Source of the DNA: Microbispora rosea
GTDB lineage: Bacteria; Actinomycetota; Actinomycetes; Streptosporangiales; Streptosporangiaceae
Direction of reading: 5' to 3'
Assembly (NCBI RefSeq): GCF_900156315.1
Contig: NZ_FTNI01000006.1
Span: 1 to 64,000, forward strand
DNA length: 64,000 nt
Position numbers and translations under genes: made by a program. Positions 18,140-28,877 of this stretch are shown piece after piece. How positions within the stretch are numbered: the stretch's first letter is position 1; every line of letters starts with the position of its first letter. The notes below the pieces were generated by a model. The model ran no database searches. It was given only the letters and a program-made list of their open reading frames with translations, and was not told where the DNA came from.

Positions 18140-18242
18140 GACTTGCCGCCGAGGCGCCGACAGGAAGCCCGGCGGACCGCGAGAGACGAGAGCCTTCGCG
18201 CGGCGCGGCAACGTGCCCGGAGGCTGACGGGAGAGCGCCCGC

Positions 18243-21170
18243 ATGCTCGACAACGAGCCCACTGACGGGGCTGTGAGCCTTGACGGTGACACGACAACAG
18301 AAGAACGCGGCCAGGCCGGGGGAGACGCGGTTTCCTCCGGTCCGTCAGGCGTGTCCACGACCCGGCGCCGCCGGTCGGCGAGCCGCCCGGCCGGGCCGCC
18401 GCCCGAGCCCGACGACCTGCCGCCACCGGTGACCACCGTGGCGGCGGCAGCGATGCCGAAGGCCGCGGAAACCACGGAACCGGAGGCCGCGCAGACCACG
18501 GCGGCCGAGCCCGGCGAGGCCCCCGCGCAGGAGGAGCCGGTCGCGAAGGAACGGCCCAAGCGGGCCACCCGCCGCCGCACCAAGGCCGCCGAGGAGCCGG
18601 TCGCCGAGGAGCCGCCGGCACCGGCCGTCGCGGAGACGGCGCCGTCCGCCACGGAGACCGCATCGGACGCCGCGTCGGCCGTCACGGTGACGGCACCGGC
18701 CGCGCAGGACGAGCCGGCCGCGCCCACCCGGCGTCGCCGGAGCCGCAAGCGGACCGACGAGACCGAGCCGTCCCAGCAGCCGGAGCAGGCGGAAACGGTG
18801 CAGGCCGAGGAGCCGTCGCGGGACGTGCGGGCCGAGGAGCCCGCCGCGCCGAGGCGCCGCCGCCGGGCCCGTGCGGAAGAGCCGGAGCCGGAACGATCCA
18901 GGGCGATGAGCGCCGCTGAGGCGGAGGTCGACGCCGCGCTGCGGCTCAACCTGCCCGACGAGGAGCCGCTGGACGACGAGCCGCTCGACATCGAGGACGT
19001 CGACATGGAAGACGTCGACGCCGATGAGGACGGCGGGCGGCCGGACGTGGTGGCCGACCCCTTCGGCCTGTCCGCGCAGCAGCCGTCCGTGCCCTCGGTG
19101 ACCTTCCAGGCGCCGTCGGCGCTGTTCCAGCCGCTCTTCCAGGCCCCCGACCCGTTCGCGGTGCCGGTGCAGAGGGCCGCGTCGCCCGCGCCCGCACCCG
19201 TGGCCGAGCCGGTGGAGGACGAGGAGGCGGAGTCCGAGGAGCCGGAGGAGACCGCCGAGTCCGGCGAGGACGAGTCCGAGGGCGGCGCCCGCAGGCGGCG
19301 CCGCCGCAGGGGCGGACGCGGACGCGGTGCCCGCACCAGGGACGGCGAGGACGGCGAGGAGCAGGAAGGCGAGGGCGAGGAGCCGCAGGCCGCGTCGGCC
19401 GAGGAGGACGACCGCGAGCAGGCGGAGGACGACTCCGAGGGCCAGGCCGGCACCCGGCGCCGTCGCCGTCGCCGCCGCAGGGGCACGGAGGAGGCCGATC
19501 TGGCCCCCGACGACCCGCCGAACACCGTCGTCCGCATCCGGGCGCCCCGCGCGACCAGGTCCACCTCCGTTGACGAGGTCCAGGGCGTACGGGGATCGAC
19601 CCGGCTGGAGGCCAAGAAGCAGCGCCGCCGTGAGGGCCGCGAGCTGGGCCGGCGCCGTCCCCCGATCATCACCGAGTCGGAGTTCCTGGCCCGGCGCGAG
19701 TCGGTCGAGCGACTCATGGTCGTGCGCCGCCAGGGCGGCCGCACCCAGATCGCGGTGCTCGAGGACGGCGTCCTCGTCGAGCACTACGTCGACCGGGAGT
19801 CCAGCCAGTCGTACGTCGGCAACGTCTACCTCGGCAAGGTCCAGAACGTGCTGCCCTCGATGGAGGCGGCGTTCGTGGACATCGGCAAGGGCCGCAACGC
19901 CGTGCTGTACGCCGGCGAGGTGAACTTCGACACCGCTGGGCTGGAGGGCCAGCCCAAGCGGATCGAGGCGGCGCTGAAGTCCGGGCAGTCGGTGCTCGTC
20001 CAGGTCACCAAGGACCCGATCGGCCACAAGGGCGCCCGGCTGACCTCGCAGATCAGCCTCCCCGGCCGCTACCTGGTCTACGTGCCGGACGGCTCGATGA
20101 CCGGGATCAGCCGCAAGCTGCCCGACAAGGAACGGGCCCGGCTCAAGCAGATCCTGCGCAAGGTCATGCCGGAGAACGCGGGCGTCATCGTGCGCACCGC
20201 CGCGGAGGGCGCCTCGGAGGAGGAGCTCAGCCGCGACGTCGCCCGGCTGTCGGCCCAGTGGGAGAACATCCAGCGCAAGGCCAAGTCGGCCAGCCCGCCG
20301 GAGTTGCTGTCCGGCGAGCCCGACCTGACCGTCAGGGTGGTCCGCGACGTCTTCAACGAGGACTTCAGCTCCCTGGTCGTCGAGGGCGACGAGGCGTGGA
20401 CGACGGTGGACGAGTACGTCCGCTACGTCGCCCCGCACCTCGCCGAGCGGCTGTCGAAGTGGGAGGAGGAGACCGACGCGTTCTCCGCCTACCGCATCGA
20501 CGAGCAGATCGCCAAGGCGATGGAGCGCAAGGTGTGGCTGCCGTCCGGCGGTTCGCTGGTGATCGACAGGACCGAGGCGATGACGGTCGTCGACGTCAAC
20601 ACCGGCAAGTTCACCGGGCAGGGCGGCAACCTCGAGGAGACCGTCACCCGCAACAACCTGGAGGCGGCCGAGGAGATCGTCCGCCAGCTCAGGCTGCGGG
20701 ACATCGGCGGCATCATCGTGATCGACTTCATCGACATGGTTTTGGAGAGCAATCGCGACCTGGTGCTCCGGCGGCTGCTGGAGTGCCTGGCGCGGGACCG
20801 GACCAAGCACCAGGTGGCGGAGGTCACCTCGCTGGGTCTGGTGCAGATGACGCGCAAGCGGGTCGGCCAGGGCCTGCTGGAGGCGTTCTCCACGCCGTGC
20901 GACTGCTGCCACGGGCGCGGGATCATCGTGTCGACCGAACCGGTCGAGGCGAAGCCCGAGCCGCGCGGCACGCAGGGCAAGATGGCCATCGAGAAGGCGG
21001 TGGCCGAGAAGGTGGCGGCGAGCGAAGGCTCCGTCGCCGCGGCGGCGGGCTCGGTGCGTGAGAGCGTCACCGACGCCATCGACGCCGATTCCACCGACTC
21101 AGACGGGGGCGACGGCTCCGCCTCGTCTTCCCGGGGACGGCGACGTTCCCGCAGGAAGACGGCGGAGTAA
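18243..21170 (+). CDS. rne: Ribonuclease E/G with long disordered N-terminus
   Basis: A 975-aa endoribonuclease that processes rRNA and tRNA precursors and starts mRNA decay. The first 470 or so residues are low-complexity, alternating Ala/Glu/Pro-rich and Arg clusters (RRRRRGGRGRG), as is usual for actinobacterial RNase E, where such tails bind RNA and partners. The catalytic part follows: an S1 domain (SYVGNVYLGKVQNVLPSMEAAFVDIG), the catalytic Asp in VVDVNTGKFTG (Asp784) and in IDFIDM (Asp828/831), and the zinc-link Cys pair in TPCDCCHGRG. ATG 18243 follows gacgggagag. Confidence 0.95.
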   Translation: MLDNEPTDGAVSLDGDTTTEERGQAGGDAVSSGPSGVSTTRRRRSASRPAGPPPEPDDLPPPVTTVAAAAMPKAAETTEPEAAQTTAAEPGEAPAQEEPVAKERPKRATRRRTKAAEEPVAEEPPAPAVAETAPSATETASDAASAVTVTAPAAQDEPAAPTRRRRSRKRTDETEPSQQPEQAETVQAEEPSRDVRAEEPAAPRRRRRARAEEPEPERSRAMSAAEAEVDAALRLNLPDEEPLDDEPLDIEDVDMEDVDADEDGGRPDVVADPFGLSAQQPSVPSVTFQAPSALFQPLFQAPDPFAVPVQRAASPAPAPVAEPVEDEEAESEEPEETAESGEDESEGGARRRRRRRGGRGRGARTRDGEDGEEQEGEGEEPQAASAEEDDREQAEDDSEGQAGTRRRRRRRRRGTEEADLAPDDPPNTVVRIRAPRATRSTSVDEVQGVRGSTRLEAKKQRRREGRELGRRRPPIITESEFLARRESVERLMVVRRQGGRTQIAVLEDGVLVEHYVDRESSQSYVGNVYLGKVQNVLPSMEAAFVDIGKGRNAVLYAGEVNFDTAGLEGQPKRIEAALKSGQSVLVQVTKDPIGHKGARLTSQISLPGRYLVYVPDGSMTGISRKLPDKERARLKQILRKVMPENAGVIVRTAAEGASEEELSRDVARLSAQWENIQRKAKSASPPELLSGEPDLTVRVVRDVFNEDFSSLVVEGDEAWTTVDEYVRYVAPHLAERLSKWEEETDAFSAYRIDEQIAKAMERKVWLPSGGSLVIDRTEAMTVVDVNTGKFTGQGGNLEETVTRNNLEAAEEIVRQLRLRDIGGIIVIDFIDMVLESNRDLVLRRLLECLARDRTKHQVAEVTSLGLVQMTRKRVGQGLLEAFSTPCDCCHGRGIIVSTEPVEAKPEPRGTQGKMAIEKAVAEKVAASEGSVAAAAGSVRESVTDAIDADSTDSDGGDGSASSSRGRRRSRRKTAE

Positions 21171-21358
21171 CGACTTCGTCACCCGGCGGTCCGCTCGGTT
21201 CGACCTGGGTGCCGGATATCCGGTACCCTGGTCAACCGGTGCGCCTGGTGTCGGCGTGCCTGGCTTCGCGCGCCTGCCCGGATCGCCGGTCGTGTTATCG
21301 ACAGCAGCTGGATGCGGGGCGCGGCATCTCAGCATTTAGCCAGTAGAAGGGTTCCGCG

Positions 21359-21673
21359 GTGTACGCGATCGTTCGTTGCGGCGGCAGGCAGCAGAAGGTC
21401 TCCGTCGGGGACGTCCTCGAGGTGGACAAGGTCGCCGGAGAGGTTGGCTCCTCGGTGTCGCTGCCGGCGGTGCTCGTCGTCAACGACGGCGATGTCACCA
21501 CCGACGCCGCCACGCTTTCCCGGTTCCAGGTGACCGCCGAGATCCTCGGCGAGACGAAGGGGCCGAAGATCCGGATTCTGAAGTACAAGAACAAGACCGG
21601 ATACAAGAAGCGCCAGGGTCACCGCCAGCGGTACACCCAGGTCAAGGTCACCGGCATCAACCCCGGACAGTAG
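21359..21673 (+). CDS. rplU: 50S ribosomal protein L21
   Basis: A 104-aa protein, standard length. It starts [18 protein letters not shown] at GTG 21359, preceded by agaagg at 21346-21350. The conserved C-terminal part [15 protein letters not shown] is present. It binds 23S rRNA near L20 in the large subunit. It is encoded with rpmA, 45 bp downstream. The 188-bp interval before it probably holds its promoter. Confidence 0.98.
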   Translation: MYAIVRCGGRQQKVSVGDVLEVDKVAGEVGSSVSLPAVLVVNDGDVTTDAATLSRFQVTAEILGETKGPKIRILKYKNKTGYKKRQGHRQRYTQVKVTGINPGQ

Positions 21674-21718
21674 TTTCCCGGGGGACGACCCCCGCTTACC
21701 CCCGAAAGGGAGTGAATC

Positions 21719-21976
21719 ATGGCACACAAGAAGGGCGCCTCGTCCACCCGGAACGGCCGTGACTCGAACGCTCAGCGCCTTGGTGTGAAGCGTTTCGGCG
21801 GTCAGCTGGTGAACGCGGGCGAGATCATCGTCCGTCAGCGCGGCACGCACTTCCACCCCGGCGACAACGTCGGCCGTGGTGGTGACGACACGCTGTTCGC
21901 CCTGGCCACCGGCCGGGTGCAGTTCGGCACCAAGCGCGGTCGCCGCGCGGTGAGCATCGTCCCGGCCGCGGAGTAG
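21719..21976 (+). CDS. rpmA: 50S ribosomal protein L27
   Basis: An 85-aa protein with the usual N-terminus [21 protein letters not shown], whose tail reaches toward the peptidyl-transferase centre, and [23 protein letters not shown]. It forms the conserved rplU-rpmA pair, followed by a strong terminator and then obgE. Confidence 0.98.
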   Translation: MAHKKGASSTRNGRDSNAQRLGVKRFGGQLVNAGEIIVRQRGTHFHPGDNVGRGGDDTLFALATGRVQFGTKRGRRAVSIVPAAE

Positions 21977-22005
21977 ATCCGCCCCGGACACCAACAAGCA
22001 GCGCG

Positions 22006-22046
22006 ATGAGGCGGATCGAGCATTCGGTCCGCCTCATTCGTTTTTT
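22006..22046 (+). terminator. Terminator between rpmA and obgE
   Basis: A 14-bp stem, atgaggcggatcga (22006-22019) with tcggtccgcctcat (22024-22037), a 4-nt loop, one G-T pair, and a downstream run of six T (22041-22046). It would separate high-level ribosomal protein transcription from obgE. Confidence 0.92.
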
Positions 22047-22072
22047 CATACGGCAGTAAGGGGGAGCGGCTG

Positions 22073-23422
22073 ATGGCCGACTTCGTGGACCACGTCGTCC
22101 TGCACATCAAGGCGGGTGACGGGGGCAACGGCTGCGCCTCCATCCACCGGGAGAAGTTCAAGCCGCTCGGCGGGCCCGACGGCGGCAACGGCGGACGCGG
22201 CGGCGACGTCATCCTGGAGGTGGATCCCAACACCTCCACCCTGCTGGAGTACCACCACCGGCCGCACCGCCGCGGGGGCAACGGCAAGCAGGGCATGGGC
22301 TCCAACCGGGACGGCGCCAACGGCGAGGACGTCGTCCTGCCGGTGCCCAACGGCACGGTCGTGAAGGACGCCGGGACCGGCGAGGTGCTGGTCGACCTGG
22401 TCGGCGCCGGCACCCGCTACGTCGCCGCGCAGGGCGGCTTCGGCGGCCTCGGCAACGCCGCGCTGGCCAACGCCAAGCGCAAGGCCCCGGGGTTCGCGCT
22501 GCTGGGCGAGCCGGGTGACGAGGCCGAGATCGTGCTCGAACTCAAGACCGTCGCCGACGTGGCGCTGGTCGGGTTCCCCAACGCGGGCAAGTCGTCGCTG
22601 ATCGCATCGCTCTCCGCGGCCCGCCCCAAGATCGCCGACTATCCTTTCACGACGCTCATCCCCAACCTCGGCGTGGTGACGGCGGGCGAGACGGTCTTCA
22701 CGGTCGCCGACGTGCCGGGGCTCATCCCGGGGGCGTCCGAGGGCCGGGGCCTCGGTCACGAGTTCCTGCGGCACGTCGAGCGCTGCTCGACGATCGTGCA
22801 CGTGCTCGACTGCGCGACGATCGAGCCGGGGCGCGACCCGGTCACCGACTTCGAGGTGATCGAGGCCGAGCTCGCGGCGTACGGCTCGCTGCAGGACCGG
22901 CCGCGGCTCGTCGCGCTCAACAAGGTGGACGTCCCCGATGGCCGGGACCTGGCCGACATCGTCACGCCCATGCTGGAGGAGCGCGGACTGCGGGTCTTCG
23001 AGATCTCCGCGGCCAGCCACGAGGGCCTGCGGCCCCTGGCGTACGCGATGGCGGAGATGGTGGCCGCGGCCCGGGCCCAGGCCCCGGTGGAGGAGCCCAC
23101 CCGGCTGGTCATCCGGCCCAGGCAGCTCGGCGAGACCGGGTTCGCCGTACGCAGGATCGACGAGAACCGCTTCCAGGTGACCGGCGAGAAGCCCGAGCGG
23201 TGGATCCGCCAGACCGACTTCTCCAACGACGAGGCCGTCGGCTACCTGGCCGACCGGCTCGAACGGCTCGGCGTCGAGGAGCAGCTGATCAAGGCCGGCG
23301 CGACGGCCGGCGCCGAAGTGATCATCGGTCCGATGGAGGGCGGCTACGTCTTCGACTGGCAGCCGTCGCAGGGCACGGAGGCGACCATGGGACCGCGGGG
23401 CAGCGACGCGAGGCTCGGCTGA
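22073..23422 (+). CDS. obgE: Obg family GTPase
   Basis: A 449-aa essential GTPase involved in large-subunit ribosome maturation and stress or developmental control (in Streptomyces, obg affects aerial growth). The glycine-rich Obg domain is at 1-160 ([25 protein letters not shown]-like loops). The G1 motif GFPNAGKSS is at 167-175, [16 protein letters not shown] marks G3, and NKVD is G4. The C-terminal OCT domain follows (about 340-425). It starts at ATG 22073 after gggggag. Confidence 0.97.
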   Translation: MADFVDHVVLHIKAGDGGNGCASIHREKFKPLGGPDGGNGGRGGDVILEVDPNTSTLLEYHHRPHRRGGNGKQGMGSNRDGANGEDVVLPVPNGTVVKDAGTGEVLVDLVGAGTRYVAAQGGFGGLGNAALANAKRKAPGFALLGEPGDEAEIVLELKTVADVALVGFPNAGKSSLIASLSAARPKIADYPFTTLIPNLGVVTAGETVFTVADVPGLIPGASEGRGLGHEFLRHVERCSTIVHVLDCATIEPGRDPVTDFEVIEAELAAYGSLQDRPRLVALNKVDVPDGRDLADIVTPMLEERGLRVFEISAASHEGLRPLAYAMAEMVAAARAQAPVEEPTRLVIRPRQLGETGFAVRRIDENRFQVTGEKPERWIRQTDFSNDEAVGYLADRLERLGVEEQLIKAGATAGAEVIIGPMEGGYVFDWQPSQGTEATMGPRGSDARLG

Positions 23423-23447
23423 CCGGCGGGCCGGAGTGGGAGACGGC

Positions 23448-24578
23448 GTGACAGGCAGGGAACGGATCCGCGAGGCCGCGCGGCTGGTGGTCAAGGTCGG
23501 GTCGTCGTCGCTGACGACGCCCCGGGGCACGATCGACGTCGACCGGGTGGACGCGCTGGTCGACGTGCTGGCGGCCCGGCGCACGGCCGGCACGCAGATC
23601 GTGCTCGTGTCGTCCGGCGCGATCGCCGCCGGGCTCGGGCCGTTAGGACTGCGCGCCCGGCCCAAGGACCTGGCCACCCAGCAGGCGGCCGCCTCGGTCG
23701 GGCAGGGCGTGCTGGTCGCCCGCTACACCTCGTCCTTCGCCAGGTACGGCCTGCGCGTGGGGCAGGTGCTGCTGACGGCCGACGACATGATGCGCCGCAT
23801 CCACCACCGCAACGCCCAGCGGGCGCTGGCCCGGCTGCTGGAGCTCGGCATCGTGCCCGTCGTGAACGAGAACGACACCGTGGCCACCGACGAGATCCGG
23901 TTCGGGGACAACGACCGGCTCGCCGCACTGGTGGCCCACCTCACCCACGCCGACGGGCTGGTGCTGCTGTCGGACGTCGACGCGTTGTACGACGGCGACC
24001 CGCGCAAGGACGGCGCCCAGCGGATCGCCGAGGTCCGGGGGCCCGAGGACCTGGAGGGCGTCGAGCTGGGCACCTCAGGCCGGGTCGGCACCGGTGGCAT
24101 GATCACCAAGGTGGAGGCGGCCCGCATCGCCACCGGGGCGGGCGTCCCTGTCGTGCTCACGGCGGCGGCGCACGCGGCGCAGGCGCTCGCAGGTGCCGAC
24201 ATCGGCACCTGCTTCCACCCGGGCGGCCGGCACCCCGGCACCCGGCTGCTGTGGCTCGCCCACGCGACGACCGGCCGGGGACGCCTGCACCTGGACGCGG
24301 GCGCGGTCGAGGCCGTGGTCGATCGGCGCAAGTCGCTGCTGCCCGCGGGCGTCCTGAAGGTCGAGGGTGACTTCGCCGCGGGCGATCCGGTCGACCTGTG
24401 CGCGCCGTCGGGCGCCCTCGTCGCCCGCGGACTGGTCAACTATGACGCGGGGGAGGTCCCCGACCTGCTCGGCCGCTCCACCCGGGAGCTGGCCAGCACA
24501 CTCGGCCCGGAGTACGAGCGCGAGCTGATCCACCGGGACGACATCGTGATATTGGAGCCTGTTCACCACCACAAGTGA
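23448..24578 (+). CDS. proB: Glutamate 5-kinase
   Basis: A 376-aa enzyme, first step of proline synthesis: ATP-dependent phosphorylation of glutamate. The amino-acid kinase domain shows [37 protein letters not shown] and [17 protein letters not shown]-terminal PUA domain begins near residue 285 ([25 protein letters not shown]). GTG 23448 is preferred because gggag lies 5-6 nt upstream; an in-frame GTG at 23436 lacks a site. proA follows with a short gap. Confidence 0.96.
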   Translation: MTGRERIREAARLVVKVGSSSLTTPRGTIDVDRVDALVDVLAARRTAGTQIVLVSSGAIAAGLGPLGLRARPKDLATQQAAASVGQGVLVARYTSSFARYGLRVGQVLLTADDMMRRIHHRNAQRALARLLELGIVPVVNENDTVATDEIRFGDNDRLAALVAHLTHADGLVLLSDVDALYDGDPRKDGAQRIAEVRGPEDLEGVELGTSGRVGTGGMITKVEAARIATGAGVPVVLTAAAHAAQALAGADIGTCFHPGGRHPGTRLLWLAHATTGRGRLHLDAGAVEAVVDRRKSLLPAGVLKVEGDFAAGDPVDLCAPSGALVARGLVNYDAGEVPDLLGRSTRELASTLGPEYERELIHRDDIVILEPVHHHK

Positions 24579-24592
24579 CGGAGCGCGAGACA

Positions 24593-25849
24593 ATGTCTGA
24601 GGCAGAGGAATTTCTGAAGGTCGCGCGGGCGGCGAGGGACGCCGCAACGCTGCTCGCGCCGATGCCGCGCGCGCCGAAGGACGCGGCGCTGCGTGCCGTG
24701 GCCGACGCCCTGGAGGCGGCCACGGAAGAGATCGTCGCGGCCAACGCCGTGGACGTGGACCGGGCCAGGGAGAGCGGCACCTCCGAGGCGATGATCGACC
24801 GGCTGCGGCTCGACGCGGGCCGGATCGCCAAGATCGCGGAGGCCGTCCGCCAGGTGGCCGACCTGCCCGACCCGGTCGGTGAGGTCGTGCGCGGCAGCAC
24901 GCTGCCCAACGGCCTGGAGCTGCGTCAGGTGCGGGTGCCCCTCGGCGTCATCGGCATCATCTACGAGGGCCGGCCCAATGTGACCGTGGACGCGGCCGCG
25001 CTCTGCCTCAAGAGCGGCAACGGCGTGCTGCTGCGCGGGTCGTCCAGCGCGTACTCCTCCAACACCGCGCTGGTGCGGGTCATGCAGGAGGCGCTGGCGG
25101 CGACCGAGGTGCCGGCGGACGCCGTGCAGCTCGTGCCGGGCCAGACCCGCGAGTCGGTCAAGCACCTGATGCGCGCCCGCGGGCTGGTGGACGTGCTGAT
25201 CCCGCGCGGCGGCGCCTCGCTGATCAACAGCGTGGTCGAGGAGTCGACCGTGCCGGTGATCGAGACGGGGGTGGGCAACTGCCACGTGTACGTGGACGCC
25301 GACGCCGACATCGACACCGCCCTGAAGATCCTGGTGAACGCCAAGGCGCAGCGGCCCTCGGTGTGCAACGCGGCCGAGACGGTGCTCGTGCACGCCGCCA
25401 TCGCCGACGCGTTCGTGCCCAGGGCCCTGACGGCGCTGAAGGACGCGGGCGTGACCGTCCACGGGGACGAGCGGGTGCGGGCCTACGGCGCCGACGTCGT
25501 GGCGGCCACCGAGGAGGACTTCACCACGGAGTACCTCTCGCTCGACATCGCCGCCGCCGTCGTCGACTCGCTGGACGACGCGGTCGCGCACATCCGCAGG
25601 TATGGCTCGGCCCACACCGACGCCATCGTGACCCGCTCCCAGCAGGCGGCCCGCAGGTTCGTGGCGACGGTGGACTCGGCGGCGGTCGCCGTGAACGCCT
25701 CGACCCGGTTCACCGACGGCGGCGAGTTCGGCTTCGGGGCGGAGATCGGCATCTCCACCCAGAAGCTGCACGCCCGGGGCCCGATGGGGCTGCCGGAGCT
25801 CACCTCCACCAAGTGGATCTACACCGGCGAGGGCCACGTACGGGGGTGA
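24593..25849 (+). CDS. proA: Glutamate-5-semialdehyde dehydrogenase (gamma-glutamyl phosphate reductase)
   Basis: A 418-aa NADPH enzyme of the aldehyde dehydrogenase superfamily that reduces gamma-glutamyl phosphate in proline synthesis. It shows [29 protein letters not shown], the catalytic Cys in [14 protein letters not shown], and [34 protein letters not shown] 24593 is favoured by ggag 9 nt upstream; a GTG at 24575 overlapping the proB stop is an alternative that would add six residues. Confidence 0.96.
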   Translation: MSEAEEFLKVARAARDAATLLAPMPRAPKDAALRAVADALEAATEEIVAANAVDVDRARESGTSEAMIDRLRLDAGRIAKIAEAVRQVADLPDPVGEVVRGSTLPNGLELRQVRVPLGVIGIIYEGRPNVTVDAAALCLKSGNGVLLRGSSSAYSSNTALVRVMQEALAATEVPADAVQLVPGQTRESVKHLMRARGLVDVLIPRGGASLINSVVEESTVPVIETGVGNCHVYVDADADIDTALKILVNAKAQRPSVCNAAETVLVHAAIADAFVPRALTALKDAGVTVHGDERVRAYGADVVAATEEDFTTEYLSLDIAAAVVDSLDDAVAHIRRYGSAHTDAIVTRSQQAARRFVATVDSAAVAVNASTRFTDGGEFGFGAEIGISTQKLHARGPMGLPELTSTKWIYTGEGHVRG

Positions 25850-26032
25850 CCGCCGGACGCGGGGGAGCCCAGGGACGCGAGCCGAGGCCCGCGTCCCCGG
25901 CCCCGCGTCCCGGCCCCGCGGGGCCGCGTCCACCCGGCCGGGCGCGGCACCCGTACGGCATCGGCTCATCCGCGATCGGACCGGCGCGCCTCCGCCTATT
26001 CGGACGGCCGGGCCGCTATGGTTGGCGCTCCT

Positions 26033-27679
26033 ATGGCTGGACGTCTCGGGCGGGTCGGCCCCTACGCGCTGCTGGAGCGGCTGGGCCGGGGTGGCATGGG
26101 TGAGGTGTACCTCGCCGTCGGCCGCCGGGCCGACCGCGTCGCGGTGAAGATGCTGCGCGACCCCATCGAGAACGATGCCGACGCCCGATTACGGCTCGAA
26201 CGCGAGGTGCGGGCGCTGCGCCGGGTCGAGAGCCCGTACGTCGCCCAGGTGCTCGACGCCGACCTGTCGGGCGACCGGCCGTACCTCGTCATGGAGTACA
26301 TCGAGGGGGAGAACCTCCTCGACGCCGTACGGCGGCGCGGGCCGCTGCCCGAGTCCCGGCTCATCACGCTGGCGCAGGGCCTCGCGGCGGCTCTGGCGAT
26401 CATCCACGCGGGTGGAATCGTGCATCGCGACGTCAAGCCGGCCAACATCCTGCTGGGCGAGGACGGGCCGGTGCTGATCGACTTCGGCATCGCCCAGGTG
26501 CTCGACGCGACGCGGGTCACGATAACCGGCACGTTCCTCGGCACGCCCGGCTACTGCGCCCCCGAGGTGTTCGCCGACGAGACCGTGGGTGAGCCCGCCG
26601 ACGTGCACGGCTGGGCCGCCACGGTGGCGTTCGCCGCCACCGGACGGCCGACCTTCGGCCGGGGCACCGCCGAGTCGCAGATGTACGCGGTGCTGAACGG
26701 CAAGGCCGACCTGGTGGGTGTGCCGGCCGCCCTGCTGCCGCTCGTCCGCGCCGCCCTGCATCGCGACCCTTCCCGCCGCCCGACCGCCGCGCTGCTGGCC
26801 GACCGGCTGTCCCGCCTCGCGCGGGCCGCGGGGGAGCCCTCCCGCGCGCCCGGTGAGCCGTCCGCCGCCGAGACCCCCACGCGTACGCCCGCGGAGGCGG
26901 CCCGGGCGCGTGCCGCCTCCGACGCGAAGCCGGTGGCGAAAACGGTCGCGAAACCGGTCGCTAAGCCGGTGGCGAGGAAGACGGCCAAGACGGAGGACAA
27001 GCCGGTCAGGAAGGGCGCCGAGACCCCGGCGCGGGAGCCGGCGACGGCGGCCGAGCGGGCCGCCCGGCGCGGCGGCTCCGGCTCCGCGGCCCGCCCCCGG
27101 AAAGCGAGGGCGGCCACGGCCCTCGCCGCAGCGCCGGAGGGCGCGCCGGAAGGGGCGCTCGGCATCCCGACCGGGAACGCGGCCCTGGTCCTGGTCGCGC
27201 TGCTCGCCGTTCCGTGCGTGGTGGCGTCGGTGGTCTACCCGCTCGCGACCTTCGCGATCACGGCGGCCCTCGCGGTGGTGATCAGGGCCGTGTGGACCAG
27301 TCACTGGCTCGTGCGCAGCCGCAAACCCGGCCGGGCCCGCGCCTGCCTGCGCGCGCTGGCGTTCCCGCTCACGCTGGCGGGTTCGCTGCTGTCCGCCGTC
27401 GCGTGGCCGGGGCTGCCCGCGGTCGCGGCGGCGTTCGCGGCGCTGTGGGTGGGCTCCGGCGGACGCCTGGAGCCCGAGTGGTGGTCCCAGCCGGTTCCGG
27501 TGACGGTCGCCGGCATCGCGTTCGGCGTCGTCAGCGGCGCGATCATCGGCCGGGAGATCGAGCGTGCGGGCGCGGCGATCCCCGGCCTGCGGAGGGAGGG
27601 CCTGCGGGCGCTCGCCGTCCTGGGCGGCTTCGTCGCGCTGTGCGCCGCCGCCGTCCGCGCCGTGGCCTTCTTCTTCTGA
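26033..27679 (+). CDS. Membrane-anchored Ser/Thr protein kinase
   Basis: A 548-aa protein with a Hanks-type kinase domain (about 10-265). The glycine loop is GRGGMGEVY (18-26), the ATP Lys is K39, the catalytic loop is HRDVKPAN (131-138), and DFG starts at Asp150. The linker is Ala/Lys/Pro-rich with repeated KPVAK units. At least four membrane segments follow (about 380-545), with no obvious extracellular sensor such as PASTA. An upstream ATG at 26018 is possible. Substrates are unknown; the gene stands alone between proA and nadD. Confidence 0.9.
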   Translation: MAGRLGRVGPYALLERLGRGGMGEVYLAVGRRADRVAVKMLRDPIENDADARLRLEREVRALRRVESPYVAQVLDADLSGDRPYLVMEYIEGENLLDAVRRRGPLPESRLITLAQGLAAALAIIHAGGIVHRDVKPANILLGEDGPVLIDFGIAQVLDATRVTITGTFLGTPGYCAPEVFADETVGEPADVHGWAATVAFAATGRPTFGRGTAESQMYAVLNGKADLVGVPAALLPLVRAALHRDPSRRPTAALLADRLSRLARAAGEPSRAPGEPSAAETPTRTPAEAARARAASDAKPVAKTVAKPVAKPVARKTAKTEDKPVRKGAETPAREPATAAERAARRGGSGSAARPRKARAATALAAAPEGAPEGALGIPTGNAALVLVALLAVPCVVASVVYPLATFAITAALAVVIRAVWTSHWLVRSRKPGRARACLRALAFPLTLAGSLLSAVAWPGLPAVAAAFAALWVGSGGRLEPEWWSQPVPVTVAGIAFGVVSGAIIGREIERAGAAIPGLRREGLRALAVLGGFVALCAAAVRAVAFFF

Positions 27680-27752
27680 CGGGTGTGGAAAGCCCGCCGC
27701 GGCGCACGTGCGGCTGGTGCGGGCGGGCCTACCCGGTGCCCGATCGTGCGGC

Positions 27753-28772
27753 TCAGTTCTCGCGGCGGGCGAAACGGTTGAAGATGCGCTCGCCGGCGTT
27801 GACCGCGCCCTCGGCGACGTCGCGCAGCACGCCGATGAACGGGTCCTGTGACTGCGCCCACGACTCGCGGTAGGAGTTGGCCGCCGCCTTGATCTCCTCG
27901 GTGATGCTGGCGTTGCCGTCGTCCTCGCGTCGCGGGTAGGTGCCGGCGATGATCCGGTCGTACTCCCCGCTGCGACGCCAGCGGTCGAGTTCGGCGACGC
28001 GGGTCACCGCGAACGGGTGGGTCGTGCCGAGCATGTTGAGGACCTTGAGCAGGCCGTCGCGCACGTCGCCCGCGGTGTCGTACTCCCTGGCCTGGTCGAG
28101 GAACGCCTCGATGTTCATCTCGTGCAGGCGGGAGCCGCCGGCGAGCTTCATGAGCGCCCGCAGCGCGGCGTCGGGGTCCTGCCCGGCGAGCAGGCCGCCG
28201 CGGTCGGCGGACATCTCCGCCTTGCGCTGCCACTCCTCCAGCGCGGCGACGATGACCCGCAGGCCGATGTAGCCGAGCGGGATCCAGGCCACCCGGGTGG
28301 CCAGGCGGGTCAGGATCGTGAGCATCGTGCCGTAGACCGCGTGGCCCGAGAGGATGTGCGAGGTCTCGTGGCCGATGACGAAGCGCAGCTCCTCCTCGTC
28401 CATGAGGTCGAGCAGCCCTGTCGAGACGATGATGAACGGCTCGTCGAAGCCGATCGCCATCGCGTACGCCTTCGGGTCCTGCTGCACGTAGATCTCGGGA
28501 ATCCGGTGCAGGTCGAGGATGTAGGCGCTGTCGCGGCCCATGTCGTGCAGGGCCCGGAACTGGGTGTCGGTCGTGCGCACCGCGGAGGCCAGGAACATGA
28601 GGCGGAGCCGGCGCTCGCTGAACAGGCCGGACGTGCGCTTGAGCACCGCGTCGAATCCGGACAGCGATCGCATCGCGACGAGCGCGGAACGATCGGCGGG
28701 GTGTTCGTAGGCTCGCGAGCTGATGCCCGGCAGCTGCACGCGATTGCGATCGGGAGTGGTCATGTTCCGCAT
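27753..28772 (-). CDS. M48-family zinc metalloprotease
   Basis: A 339-aa protein with the peptidase M48 zinc motif HETSH (His135, Glu136, His139) and the downstream Glu/Asp region [10 protein letters not shown] that supplies the third ligand. Two hydrophobic stretches near 60 and 150-170 suggest membrane association, as in HtpX. The start may be ATG 28772 or ATG 28763, giving 336 aa. It is transcribed opposite to the kinase and nadD, and its 3' end is 73 bp from the kinase 3' end. Function is probably membrane-protein quality control, inferred from the family. Confidence 0.85.
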   Translation of the reverse strand: MRNMTTPDRNRVQLPGISSRAYEHPADRSALVAMRSLSGFDAVLKRTSGLFSERRLRLMFLASAVRTTDTQFRALHDMGRDSAYILDLHRIPEIYVQQDPKAYAMAIGFDEPFIIVSTGLLDLMDEEELRFVIGHETSHILSGHAVYGTMLTILTRLATRVAWIPLGYIGLRVIVAALEEWQRKAEMSADRGGLLAGQDPDAALRALMKLAGGSRLHEMNIEAFLDQAREYDTAGDVRDGLLKVLNMLGTTHPFAVTRVAELDRWRRSGEYDRIIAGTYPRREDDGNASITEEIKAAANSYRESWAQSQDPFIGVLRDVAEGAVNAGERIFNRFARREN

Positions 28773-28877
28773 GCTATGTCTCAGGGGCCGGACGCGCGCG
28801 GGCCCCGTGGGGAGCCCGGGCCGTCACGGGAGGGCCGGTTTCCGGTGTGGTCCGATAGGGGCGTTATCGTCCGTTCC

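Noticed and set aside
18345-20912. An 855-codon open frame antisense to rne
   Set aside because: The plus strand encodes RNase E with clear catalytic motifs. The antisense reading has no domain.
26018-26032. Upstream ATG for the kinase
   Set aside because: MVGAP adds five residues with no better ribosome site. ATG 26033 gives the usual start GRLGRVGPY.
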